Assembly (NCBI GenBank): GCA_031401035.1
Contig: JANNRA010000108.1
Span: 25,866-89,865, forward strand
From: JANNRA01 sp031401035
Lineage (GTDB): Bacteria; Desulfobacterota; Binatia; HRBIN30; CADEER01
DNA: 64,000 bases
Direction: 5' to 3'
Of this stretch, positions 52,063 to 60,284 are shown in pieces. The notes under the pieces were generated by a model. It searched no databases. It saw nothing but the letters and a program-made list of their open reading frames with translations, and was not told the origin of the DNA. Made by a program: the position numbers and the translations under genes. Position 1 is the first letter of the stretch. Every line of letters starts with the position of its first letter.

Positions 52063-52635
52063 GTGCAGGTGGTGGTGCGGTGGGTGATGGTCCTCGGGCT
52101 GACGCTGACGGGCGTCGCCGGGACAGTGCATGCCTCGGAGGACGGCGGCTGGCAGCCGCTTGATTTCCATCCGGTTCTGGAGATCTGGAAGGGCGAGCGG
52201 CGCATGGTGCTGCGCAGTGGTGAGTCCGAGCTGCGGCGCTTTCCGGTCGTCCTCGGGCGGGCACCGCATTACCCAAAAGAGGTGCGTGGCGACATGCGCA
52301 CCCCGGTCGGCCGTTACTACATCAGCGAGAAGCACGTCAGCCGCTTCCATCGTTTCCTCGGCATCAGTTACCCCAACGTCGAGGATGCCGAGCACGGCTA
52401 TGGACGTGGCCTGCTCGACCCGGCGCAGTGGGCGGATATCTTCGTCGCCAATTGGCGCGGCGTCATGCCGCCGCCGCACACGCGTCTCGGCGGCAAGGTC
52501 GGCATCCACGGGTTTGGCGGCCGGCCGTATCTGCCGATCGACTGGACCGAGGGCTGCATCGCGATCAGCAACGAGGACGTGGAGTATCTCTACGCCGTCA
52601 CGCCCCTGGGCACCCCGGTGATCATCCACGAGTAG
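52063..52635 (+). CDS. Exported L,D-transpeptidase (YkuD domain)
   Basis: This 190-residue protein has a signal peptide (about 1-24, cleavage near VHA) and a YkuD domain: FPVVLGRAPH, DMRTPVGRYYISEK and KVGIHGFGG. The catalytic Cys is in WTEGCIAISNEDVEYLY. It crosslinks peptidoglycan or attaches proteins to it in the periplasm. GTG 52063 follows GGAGGG by six bases and starts the signal peptide; the frame is open further upstream. Its stop codon lies in a 17-bp tandem duplication. Confidence 0.9.
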   Translation: MQVVVRWVMVLGLTLTGVAGTVHASEDGGWQPLDFHPVLEIWKGERRMVLRSGESELRRFPVVLGRAPHYPKEVRGDMRTPVGRYYISEKHVSRFHRFLGISYPNVEDAEHGYGRGLLDPAQWADIFVANWRGVMPPPHTRLGGKVGIHGFGGRPYLPIDWTEGCIAISNEDVEYLYAVTPLGTPVIIHE

Positions 52636-52661
52636 GCTTCGCGCACGAGTAGGCTTCGCGC
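52628..52661. repeat. Tandem 17-bp duplication over the L,D-transpeptidase stop codon
   Basis: The unit ACGAGTAGGCTTCGCGC occurs at 52628-52644 and again, unchanged, at 52645-52661. It duplicates the last codon and the TAG stop. It lies in the short gap facing the convergent cofE gene. Confidence 0.9.
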
Positions 52662-52679
52662 GCGACTACGGCGGCGCGG

Positions 52680-53426
52680 TCAGCGGAAGAGGTCGAACTC
52701 GCGGGTGCGGAGCAACTCGCGCCCCGAACCCGGCGCGCCGTCGAAGGGGTAGCCGCGCACAAGGGCAACCGGGATGCCATCGCCTTTGCGCATGACCAGG
52801 CCGGCGGCGGCGGCGAGGGCGTCGGCCTGCGCCTGGACGGTGTGCTTGAGTACGCGGCCATCGAGGTCCTTGCTGCCCCGCAGGTCGAGCAGGGCCGGCA
52901 TGCCGGCGACGCCGAGGGCGAAGTCGACCAGGCCCTGGCGCCAGGGCCGTCCAAACGTGTCGGTGACGATCGCCGCCACCTGGCGACCGGTGCGGGCGAG
53001 TACGGCTTCGATGATGCGCTGCGCCGAGGCATCGGGGTCGAGCGGCAGCAGGATGACGAGGTGCGGATCGCCGCTGTTCGACTCGTCGACGCCGGCGTTG
53101 GCGCAGACCCAGCCCGGCCCGGTCTCGACGATCAGCGTACCGTTGTCCATGCGCACGATGCGCGTCGTCTCGCGCAGGATGATCTCGACAACCCGCGCGT
53201 CCTTGCCCTGTGTCTGGGCGGCGAGCTGCAGCGCAAACGCCGAGGGTGTCACCGTCCGTAGGTCGACCACGCGCCCTTCGGCCTTCGATACCACTTTCTG
53301 GCAGACGACCAGGATGTCGCCATCGACGAGCGGCGTGTCGGTCAGCGCGGCAAGGATCTGGGCGGCAAGATCATCGCCGGGCTGCACCATTGGCATGCCG
53401 AGAATGGGTTGGATCGTCACCGTCAT
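52680..53426 (-). CDS. cofE: Coenzyme F420-0:L-glutamate ligase
   Basis: This 248-residue GTP-dependent ligase adds glutamates to F420-0. It has DILVVCQKVVSKAEGR, VVEIILRETTRIVRM, WVCANAGVDESNSGD and DTFGRPWRQGLVDFALGVAG. It lacks the FbiB-type C-terminal reductase domain found in actinobacteria, so any dehydro-F420 reductase must lie elsewhere. It is the last gene of the leftward cofG-cofH-cofD-cofE run; a 58-base gap separates it from cofD. Confidence 0.94.
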   Translation of the reverse strand: MTVTIQPILGMPMVQPGDDLAAQILAALTDTPLVDGDILVVCQKVVSKAEGRVVDLRTVTPSAFALQLAAQTQGKDARVVEIILRETTRIVRMDNGTLIVETGPGWVCANAGVDESNSGDPHLVILLPLDPDASAQRIIEAVLARTGRQVAAIVTDTFGRPWRQGLVDFALGVAGMPALLDLRGSKDLDGRVLKHTVQAQADALAAAAGLVMRKGDGIPVALVRGYPFDGAPGSGRELLRTREFDLFR

Positions 53427-53484
53427 AGGTCCCGGACCATACGCGCCAGGGCCGCACCGGCCAAGCCGACGCGAGGGGGCGCGA

Positions 53485-54441
53485 TCAGGCCAGAGCGGCG
53501 AGCGTCGACCACGCCAGTGCGCGCGATTGCACCGGGGTGCGCATGATGGTGTCCGTCACCACGACCCGCATGCCGAGCGCTTCGATGCGCGGTGCCAGCT
53601 CGGCGTCGCGCTGGTCAAGCACGAAGACGGACGCGATGTCGTGGTACAGCCGCGCCACGCCGACCGCCGACACTTCGTGCCCCAGCCCGCGCAGCATGCG
53701 GTCAAGGGGGCCTTTGATGGGTAAGCCGCGCACCAGCGGTGTCACCGCCGCGACGCGGCCGCGGCGCCGACGCAGCGCCGCGCGCAGGCCAGGCAGGGCG
53801 AGGATGGGTCCGATACTGACGATCGGATTCGACGGCGGCAGGATGATCGCGTCGGCCGTGCGCAGCACCGCGAGGACCCCGCGTGCCGGGCGGGCCTTTG
53901 CCGTGCCGACGTAACGTACCGCCTGGACGCGCCCGCGGCCGCGGCGGCGCACGAGGTAGTCCTGGAAAGCGACCGTACCGACGCGGGCGAGGGTGATACG
54001 GGTGCGGACCGGCGCGTCGGTCATCGGCAGGATGCGCTGGCGCACCCCGTGGGCGCGCGCGATCGCCGCCGTGACGGTGCTCAGTGAGCGCCCGGCGCGC
54101 AGCTGCTCAGTGCGATAGATGTGTGTGGCGAGATCCTGGTCGCCGAGTTGGAACCAGGTCGCGTCGTAATACCGACGCAGGGCGTCGAGGCAGATGGAGG
54201 TGTCACCGGCGAGGCCCCAGCCGAGCGGGCCGACACGCCCGGCGAGGGTGTAGGTCACCGTGTCGAGGTCCGGGGAGATCTGCAGGCCGAAGAAGGTGTC
54301 GTCGTCTGCGGTGTTGACGACGATCGTCAGCCGCGACGGGTCACAGAGCGTGCTCAAGCCGCGGAGAAAGCGCGCCGCGCCCACTCCGCCAGCCAGCACC
54401 GCGACCCGGCTGCGTCGCGCCGTCTGGTGTGAATCGCCCAT
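53485..54441 (-). CDS. cofD: 2-phospho-L-lactate (phosphoenolpyruvate) transferase CofD
   Basis: This 318-residue protein transfers the phospholactyl or enolpyruvyl moiety to FO to make F420-0 or its dehydro form. The signature VAVLAGGVGAARFLRGL is near the N-terminus, followed by VNTADDDTFFGLQISPDLDTVTY, GWGLAGDTSICLDALRRYY and ILPPSNPIVSIGPILALPG. The gene's 5' end overlaps the cofH 3' end by 101 bases if the ATG at 54441 is used; a GTG at 54399 would shorten this. Whether it uses lactate or phosphoenolpyruvate cannot be seen. Confidence 0.95.
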   Translation of the reverse strand: MGDSHQTARRSRVAVLAGGVGAARFLRGLSTLCDPSRLTIVVNTADDDTFFGLQISPDLDTVTYTLAGRVGPLGWGLAGDTSICLDALRRYYDATWFQLGDQDLATHIYRTEQLRAGRSLSTVTAAIARAHGVRQRILPMTDAPVRTRITLARVGTVAFQDYLVRRRGRGRVQAVRYVGTAKARPARGVLAVLRTADAIILPPSNPIVSIGPILALPGLRAALRRRRGRVAAVTPLVRGLPIKGPLDRMLRGLGHEVSAVGVARLYHDIASVFVLDQRDAELAPRIEALGMRVVVTDTIMRTPVQSRALAWSTLAALA

Positions 54442-55582
54442 AGGTAGTTGTCCGTTGTACGGGAGTGCGCCCCATCGCCGTGACGAGGGCGCGGATATCT
54501 GATTCCGGAAGATACTCTCCGAAGTCCGCCCCGGCGGCTTTGGAGATCGACTCTTCCATCAGGGTACCACCGAAATCGTTACAGCCGGCGAGGAGCGTCA
54601 GCTGTGCCAGCTCGGTGCCGAGTTTCACCCACGAGGTCTGCAGATTGTCGATCCAGCCGCGCAACATGAGGCGGGCTGTGGCGTAGACGCGCAGCTCGAG
54701 CAGGCCGACCGGCGGCGGCATGACCAGCCCCTTCTGGTAGAGCTGGGTCAGGGTGTGGATGAAGCGCAGGGGTACGAACTCAGTGAAGCCGCCGGTCTGC
54801 TTCTGCAGGTCGCGCAGCAGGGCGATATGGCGCGCGACGTGGCCTGGCGTCTCGACGTGTCCGTACATGACGGTCGAACTCGAGCGCAGGCCCAGTTCGT
54901 GCGCGGTGGTGATGATCTCCACCCACGTGCGTACGTCGACTTTCTTGTGGCTGAGGATCTCGCGCACGTCGTCGTCGAGGATCTCGGCCGCCGTGCCGGG
55001 AATCGTGCCGAGGCCGGCGTCGCGTAGCATGGTCAGATAGTCGCGGTAGGTCATGCCGGTACGGCGGGCGCCGTACATGACCTCCATCGGGGAGAAGGCA
55101 TGCACGTGCAGGCGCGGATGGCGGGCTTTGATCGCCAGCAGCAGGTCGCGGTAGAAGAACGCGTCGGTCTCGGGGTTGATGCCGCCCTGCATGCAGACTT
55201 CGTGGGCGCCGCGATCGATCGCGTCCTGCACCTTGACCATGACGTCGTCGAGCGAGTGATTGAACGCGGTGGGGTCCTTGCGGTGCACCGCGAAGGCACA
55301 GAACTGGCAGCCGACGAAGCAGATGTTGGTCCAGTTGATGTTGCGGTTGAGGACGTACGTGACCTCGTCGCCGACGTCGGCGGCGCGGGCCGTATCGGCC
55401 ACGCGCACCAGCGCCGCGAGGTCGTCGCCCTCGACCTGCAGCAGGTGCTCACCGGCCTCGGCGCTCAGTTCGCGGCCGGCGAGGCTGCCCTCGAGCATGG
55501 CGGCGGTGGTTGGTGTGGCGTTGGCGAAGAGTTGCGCGAGCGAGCGCGGGTCGCACACCACCGCGCGGACGTCATCCCACAT
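54341..55582 (-). CDS. cofH: FO synthase subunit CofH (radical SAM)
   Basis: This 413-residue protein makes the FO precursor together with CofG, using tyrosine. The radical SAM cysteines are in CFVGCQFCAF. YVLNRNINWTNI, EVCMQGGINPE, TAAEILDDDVREIL and ETPGHVARHI are typical. It ends in a tail rich in Arg and Gly that overlaps cofD by 101 bases. Its start overlaps the cofG stop by 11 bases, so translation is coupled. Confidence 0.95.
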   Translation of the reverse strand: MWDDVRAVVCDPRSLAQLFANATPTTAAMLEGSLAGRELSAEAGEHLLQVEGDDLAALVRVADTARAADVGDEVTYVLNRNINWTNICFVGCQFCAFAVHRKDPTAFNHSLDDVMVKVQDAIDRGAHEVCMQGGINPETDAFFYRDLLLAIKARHPRLHVHAFSPMEVMYGARRTGMTYRDYLTMLRDAGLGTIPGTAAEILDDDVREILSHKKVDVRTWVEIITTAHELGLRSSSTVMYGHVETPGHVARHIALLRDLQKQTGGFTEFVPLRFIHTLTQLYQKGLVMPPPVGLLELRVYATARLMLRGWIDNLQTSWVKLGTELAQLTLLAGCNDFGGTLMEESISKAAGADFGEYLPESDIRALVTAMGRTPVQRTTTYGRFTPDGATQPGRGAGWRSGRGALSPRLEHAL

Positions 55583-56840
55583 GGGTCACTCCTTGCATTG
55601 CCGCCCGGGCGCGGGCCGGCAGAGCGGAGTCTGGCAGAGGCGGGGCTGCCGGCGCCAGCGCTGAAAGAAACGGCCGGAGAGCCGGGTCGATCCACGTGCT
55701 CCCGTCGAGGTACTCTGGGTACACGGGAAGGCGCGGAACCAGTGTGAATCCCGCCGCGTCGCAGGTTGCGGCCAGGGCCTGCACCCGCGGCCAGGGCGCC
55801 TCGGGGTTTACGTAGTCGAGCGTCAGCGGTGAGATGCCGCCCCAGTCGTTGATGCCGGCGGCGAGGAACAACCGGTGATCGTCAGGACTCAGGTTGGGCG
55901 GCGCCTGGATGTTCATGTCCGGCAACATCAGGCGGGCGACGGCGAGGGTTCGCGCCACGTCGGCACTCTCCGGCTCTGGCGAGGCGGCCATCCGCGTGGC
56001 GGGTTTGGCGCGGAAGTTCTGCACGATAAGTTCCTGAATGTGGCCGAACTCCGTCTGCAGGTCGGCGATGGCGCGCAGACTCTCGACGCGCTCGGCCAGG
56101 GTTTCGCCGATCCCCAGCAGGATGCCGGTGGTGAACGGGATGCGCAGCGTGCCGGCGGCGCGCAGCATCGCCAGGCGCACGGCGGGTTCCTTGTCCGGCG
56201 CCTGCTGGTGCGCACCGCCGCGCTGGCGCAGGCGCGGGCTGACCGACTCGAGCATCAGACCCATGCTGACGTTGTACGGGCGCAACTGCACGAGTTCGTC
56301 GTGCGTCATGACGCCCGCATTGGTGTGCGGCAGCAAGCCTTCGGCGAGCGCGAGCTGGCAGCACTGCGCGACGTAGTCGATCGTCGAGGCGTGGCCGAGC
56401 ACGGCGAGCGTCTGCCGGTAGGATTTGTAAGCGCGTTCCGGCTTGTCGCCGAGGCACATCAGCGCCTCGATACAGCCGCGGGCGCGGCCCCGCCGGCTCC
56501 AGTCGCGGATCTCTTCGGGGAGCATCGTCCACGCCTCGGGCGAGTCGGGGTCTTTGCGGAACGTGCAGTATGAACAACGATCGAGACAGAGATTGGTGAC
56601 CGGCAGGAACACCTTCGGCGAATAGGTGACGACGCGCCCCTTGCGGCGTGTGCGGACCTGCCCGGCGACGGCGAGCAGGGACGGCAGATGCTCCGCTGGG
56701 AGCGCGATCAGGTGCAGCGCCTGGCGGTCGTCGATCGGCTGCCCAGCGAGAGCCTGCTCGAGGGCCAGGCGGCCGATCGCATCGACGGCGTCGAGCTGCC
56801 GGCGGGCAGCCCCAGTCTCGGTGATCGCGTCTGCCGTCAT
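55572..56840 (-). CDS. cofG: FO synthase subunit CofG (radical SAM)
   Basis: This 422-residue protein is the 7,8-didemethyl-8-hydroxy-5-deazariboflavin synthase subunit that joins the tyrosine-derived product to diaminouracil. The cluster-binding cysteines are in CLDRCSYCTF near residue 76. The ATG at 56840 follows the 133-base gap to the hypothetical gene. It is the first gene of the F420 run, and with cofH it replaces the fused FbiC of actinobacteria. No cofC/fbiD gene for the activated precursor is in the window. Confidence 0.95.
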   Translation of the reverse strand: MTADAITETGAARRQLDAVDAIGRLALEQALAGQPIDDRQALHLIALPAEHLPSLLAVAGQVRTRRKGRVVTYSPKVFLPVTNLCLDRCSYCTFRKDPDSPEAWTMLPEEIRDWSRRGRARGCIEALMCLGDKPERAYKSYRQTLAVLGHASTIDYVAQCCQLALAEGLLPHTNAGVMTHDELVQLRPYNVSMGLMLESVSPRLRQRGGAHQQAPDKEPAVRLAMLRAAGTLRIPFTTGILLGIGETLAERVESLRAIADLQTEFGHIQELIVQNFRAKPATRMAASPEPESADVARTLAVARLMLPDMNIQAPPNLSPDDHRLFLAAGINDWGGISPLTLDYVNPEAPWPRVQALAATCDAAGFTLVPRLPVYPEYLDGSTWIDPALRPFLSALAPAAPPLPDSALPARARAAMQGVTHVG

Positions 56841-56974
56841 CGAAGATGACGTTGTTATACGGACGCCCCTTGTAGCGGGTCAATCCCGGGCGGTTGCCCA
56901 GGCGGTTGCCTCAGGAGGGAAGGGCGGACACGTCGCCCTGCATCGGACAGGCCGAGGCGAGCGCCTTCCGTCGG

Positions 56975-57640
56975 CTAAGCCGCCCGCGGAGCAATGACGC
57001 GGCGCACCCGCACCGCCAACGCCCCATCCTCGCCAGCATGGTCGGTAACGAAGCTGCGCGCGCGGTCGAGCTCGAAGCCGACGAACTGTTCCTCGCAACG
57101 CGCCAGCAGGGCCCCGACGACCGGCGCGGGCAGGGGACCGATGCCGGCGTCTGGCAGGCGCGCGTCGTCGAACGCGATGGCGATCCGCTCGGCTTCGAGC
57201 GGCACCAGCAGTTCGCGCACACTGGCGACGAAGGCGTCGATCTGCGCGACGCGGATCACATGCGGGTAGAAGTGACGGTCGAGGGCGCGGCGCAGCAGCG
57301 CCTCGTCGACCTCAACGTACGTGTGGGAGGCCGGCGGCCCCGCGTGTGCCAACTCATACTTTCGTGGCTCGTCGAGCGAGCTGCGCCAGCTGCGTACGGT
57401 CAGGCGCTCGCTGCCGGCGGCGACCTGGAACCAGCGCGTTGCCATCGGATCCCAGACCGGGGCGTCGATCAGGGCGCGGTCGTCGAGACGAGTCGCGGTG
57501 TCGATTCCGTGCGCTTCGTGGGCGAGGTGGAAGGCGGCCGACTCCGCGGCGGCTTCGTCCGCCTCATCGGTCCAGCGGCCGACATCGAGGATGGCAAGCG
57601 CCGCCGCGCAGCGGCGGCAGAGCAAGTAGCGGTCGATCAT
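56975..57640 (-). CDS. Hypothetical protein with an N-terminal CxxC
   Basis: This 221-residue protein is not recognised. It has an early Cys-x-x-Cys (Cys8, Cys11), a central SHTYVEVDEALLRRALDRHFYPHVIR helix-strand stretch and a C-terminal basic tail. No membrane segment or signal is visible. Its ATG overlaps the stop of the RR-kinase gene by four bases, so it may work in the same signalling output. It may be a small zinc-binding regulator; this is inference. Confidence 0.6.
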   Translation of the reverse strand: MIDRYLLCRRCAAALAILDVGRWTDEADEAAAESAAFHLAHEAHGIDTATRLDDRALIDAPVWDPMATRWFQVAAGSERLTVRSWRSSLDEPRKYELAHAGPPASHTYVEVDEALLRRALDRHFYPHVIRVAQIDAFVASVRELLVPLEAERIAIAFDDARLPDAGIGPLPAPVVGALLARCEEQFVGFELDRARSFVTDHAGEDGALAVRVRRVIAPRAA

Positions 57641-58737
57641 GACAGGACCGGCGTCGATCCGTCCGGGTCGGGGCTGAAGACCGGCACGGCGACGGTGAAG
57701 TGGGTGCCGCTACCGCTCTCGCTGCGCACGCGCAGGCGGCCGCCGAGGAAGTCGGTCAGGCGCGACGCCATGCGCAGGCCGAGACCGAGGCCGCGGGCGC
57801 GCAGCGACGGGGTGGGCGTGATGTCATCGACCAGCTGCGCGATGTCGGCGCTGTGGATGCCGACGCCGGTGTCGCGGACGCTCAGTTCGACCATCGTCCG
57901 GTCGCTCGACAGATGCGCTCCGAGCGCGATCGACCCATCCGGCGTGAACTTCACCGCGTTGTCGATCAGCGCCCACAGGATGCGCTCGAGCTTGTGCTCG
58001 TCGCTGGTCAGCCACAGCGGCGTCAGGTCGCCCTCGACCGTCAGCGTCAGGCCGCGTTGGCGCGCGGCGGCGGCGAACTGGCGCGCCACCCGACGCAGGG
58101 TCTCGCGCGCGTCGAAAGTCGATTGCGCCAGCTGCAGCTCGCCGGCGTCGATCGAGTTCAGCAGCAGGACCGTCTCGATCAGATTCAGCAGCTTCTGCGA
58201 GTTCGCCTGGATGCGGTCGAAGGCGACCCGTTGGTCCTCGTTCAGCCGGGTGTGCAATTCCTCGGTGAGGATCGAGTTGTATCCGATGATGGCACTGAGC
58301 GGCGTGCGCAACTCGTGCGAGAGGTTGGCGAGGAAGTCATCCTTGACGCGGCGAGCGCGCTGCGACTCGCGTCGCCGCTGCACCGCACGCTGCACCAGCG
58401 TCGAGATCTGGGGTACGTCGAAGGGCTTGGTGACGTAGTCGAAGACGCGGTTGCGCAGCCCTCGCACCGCCGAGTCGAGCGAGGCGTAGCCGGTGACGAC
58501 GATGATCTCGATGTCTGGGTCATGGCGCTTGATGTGCTCCATGACCTCGATGCCCGGCATGCCCGGCATGCGCAGATCGAGGGTGACGACGTCGATCGGC
58601 TGATGGTGCACGATCTCCAATGCTTCATTGCCGCCAGGGGCGGTGAAGACGTCGTACTCCGACTTGAAGACCATGCGCAGGGACTCGGTCGGCCCCCGCT
58701 CATCATCGACGATCAGTAGCGATGCTCGATTTTCCAT
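57637..58737 (-). CDS. Response regulator fused to a histidine kinase (receiver first)
   Basis: This 366-residue protein places a receiver domain (about 5-118, phospho-acceptor Asp54 in TLDLRMPGMPG) before a kinase core. The kinase has the H-box NLSHELRTPLSAIIGY (His141), an N-box around LIDNAVKF, DTGVGI and GLGLGLRM. No sensor or membrane segment is present, so input probably comes through phosphorylation of the receiver. It is an atypical RR-HK hybrid. The start at 58737 is the last ATG before the receiver. A hypothetical gene follows with an ATGA overlap. Confidence 0.92.
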   Translation of the reverse strand: MENRASLLIVDDERGPTESLRMVFKSEYDVFTAPGGNEALEIVHHQPIDVVTLDLRMPGMPGIEVMEHIKRHDPDIEIIVVTGYASLDSAVRGLRNRVFDYVTKPFDVPQISTLVQRAVQRRRESQRARRVKDDFLANLSHELRTPLSAIIGYNSILTEELHTRLNEDQRVAFDRIQANSQKLLNLIETVLLLNSIDAGELQLAQSTFDARETLRRVARQFAAAARQRGLTLTVEGDLTPLWLTSDEHKLERILWALIDNAVKFTPDGSIALGAHLSSDRTMVELSVRDTGVGIHSADIAQLVDDITPTPSLRARGLGLGLRMASRLTDFLGGRLRVRSESGSGTHFTVAVPVFSPDPDGSTPVLS

Positions 58738-59356
58738 GCTCTCCCCAGCAAACGAAGCGGGCTCACGCAAAGCATTGCGCGTGCCAGCCCGTGCCAAGGA
58801 GTGCCGGGGCCTAGCCGGAGGTCGGCGAGAGCATAGAAGACCGCATGCAACCTCTTGGAAGTGATGAGAAAAGCACTGCGCGCATACCTCGTGCACGAAA
58901 CAACACGAGGGCAGTCATGTTGCGGCCGCGAACAAATCTGAACGCCAGCCAGGCACGGAATTGACGCTCGTCAGTTCCCGGACCGCCCCACCGGCTTGCG
59001 CGCCTAGCCGAGGTCGCTGGAGTCCTGCGACTGAATCCCGAGCTTGTCCAAGTGCTGACCGCCGTTCTCCCGCGCCGATCCGCCCGCGCTCGTACGGAAA
59101 GACGGGGCTTTCTCGCTCTCGTCGTCGGCTCCGAACGGGCAGGGCGGGTCGGAACGGTGACTGGGTTGGTGACTTGCCGAGGCGCGAGGACCCGACCTTC
59201 CAGGCCGCACCCGAGCGCATCGAGCGGCTCTTGGAGTGGCCGGGCGAAGTAGCTACCAACCAGACAGCATCCGGCGGCTAGGCTCTGCAGGCCGAAGAGC
59301 GGGACCCGTCCCCGCCTGCCGCCGGTACCTTCGAGACGGAGATCGGACGGGCGATC
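58738..59356. other. 619-base gap with no supported gene
   Basis: No tRNA, integrase or attachment site could be found by eye. Near 58759-58790 a hairpin of GGGCT-CACGCAA with TTGCGCGTG-AGCCC lies in the leader of the RR-kinase gene. A second GC-rich hairpin lies at 59299-59315. Short frames here have no recognisable domain. This gap is the likely boundary between chromosome and the phage-like region on the right. Confidence 0.6.
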
Positions 59357-60049
59357 ATGGCGAAGACGAAGACCGCCAGCATGGCGGTCGATAGGTGGCG
59401 GGCGACCGAACGCCGAGCGCGGCTCGAGGCGCTGCGGGTGAATCTGCGCGGGCGACGCGACCAGCGCGAAGCCGAGCTGCGGGCGCTCGGCGTGCCCGAG
59501 GGCGCCTGGCATGACGTCGCCCTCGACGCCGAAGCGGTTATCAATCCCGCCATCGAACCGTTTGAGGGGCTGCAGATCGTGTTTTTCGGTCCCCGCCGAG
59601 CCTATGAGCAGTGGCGCCTGTCGGACTCAGTCAATGGGTATCCCGAGGGCGACCGCGCCGACTGGCTCGCCGCCGAGGTGTGGGTCATCACGCAACTCTT
59701 GATGGCGATCGACAGCGGCGATGTGCAGCACGTCGCAAATCTGTCCCGGCTCATGACGATGTGCGAAGTGAATTGGCGATGGCCGGAGCGGGTGCGCGAG
59801 TTGAACAGCGAGAAGATCCGCGCCAGCCTGAAACGTGCCGCAGATGAAACCGCGGCCTTCGATTGGGCGGCGGAGCGTAGCGCGGAGCTTGTTGCGGGCG
59901 ACGACGAACACAACCAAACCAGCGCCGCGCGCGTCATCATGAACACCGTCAAATGGCGCGGGTGGGCGCAAGACGGTGTGACCCTGCCGCCGACGCCGCA
60001 GGCGCTGGTGATCGCGATCAAGCGCTACAACAAGTCGCGACAGACATAG
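59357..60049 (+). CDS. Hypothetical protein at the edge of the phage-like region
   Basis: This 230-residue protein starts MAKTKTASMAVDRWRATERRARLEALRVNL, with a very basic N-terminal 50 residues. A mostly acidic helical middle and a Trp-rich C-terminus (TVKWRGWAQDGVTLPPTP) follow. The basic head suggests DNA or nucleoprotein contact. No domain is recognised. It is the first gene right of the 619-base gap and is followed by a hairpin and an HTH gene. Confidence 0.55.
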   Translation: MAKTKTASMAVDRWRATERRARLEALRVNLRGRRDQREAELRALGVPEGAWHDVALDAEAVINPAIEPFEGLQIVFFGPRRAYEQWRLSDSVNGYPEGDRADWLAAEVWVITQLLMAIDSGDVQHVANLSRLMTMCEVNWRWPERVRELNSEKIRASLKRAADETAAFDWAAERSAELVAGDDEHNQTSAARVIMNTVKWRGWAQDGVTLPPTPQALVIAIKRYNKSRQT

Positions 60050-60056
60050 TCCGTCG

Positions 60057-60083
60057 GCCCGCATGCCTCAGTAGCATGCGGGC
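60057..60083 (+). promoter_or_regulatory. Perfect hairpin ending at the HTH start codon
   Basis: GCCCGCATGC (60057-60066) and GCATGCGGGC (60074-60083) form a ten-base perfect stem with a seven-base loop, ending one base before ATG 60084. Three GCATGC sites occur at 60061, 60074 and 60082. It may be an operator for the HTH protein or a translational control hairpin; no ribosome-binding site is seen in it. Confidence 0.6.
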
Positions 60084-60284
60084 ATGCCAGCCGCTGACAC
60101 ACACTGCACCGTCTATCTCACGGCCGACGTCGCGCGCCTAATCGAGCGCACGCCGGCCACAGTCCGAGCCGAGACGCAGCGCCGGCGGCTGCGGGCATCG
60201 CTGCTGACGCCCGGCGGCGTCCATGTCTACACAGCCGATGACGTTGCGGCGTACATCGCGGCGCGGCAGGAACGGGCCGCGTGA
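60084..60284 (+). CDS. Small HTH/excisionase-like DNA-binding protein
   Basis: This 66-residue protein has a winged/MerR-type helix-turn-helix: VYLTADVARLIERTPATVRAETQRRRLRASLLTPGGVHVYTADDVAAYIAAR. The form matches AlpA/excisionase-like regulators of mobile elements. It would bind the flanking GCATGC repeats and control excision or replication genes. Its TGA overlaps the GTG of the primase gene (GTGA). Confidence 0.75.
   Translation: MPAADTHCTVYLTADVARLIERTPATVRAETQRRRLRASLLTPGGVHVYTADDVAAYIAARQERAA

Noticed and set aside
58961..59281. A 106-codon frame in the gap before the mobile region
   Set aside because: The first 60 residues are low-complexity, no domain is recognised and it has no ribosome-binding site.
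58738..59356. A tRNA or attachment site as the integration point of the mobile region
   Set aside because: No tRNA-like cloverleaf or matching direct repeat was found by eye. A covariance-model tRNA search would be needed to be sure.
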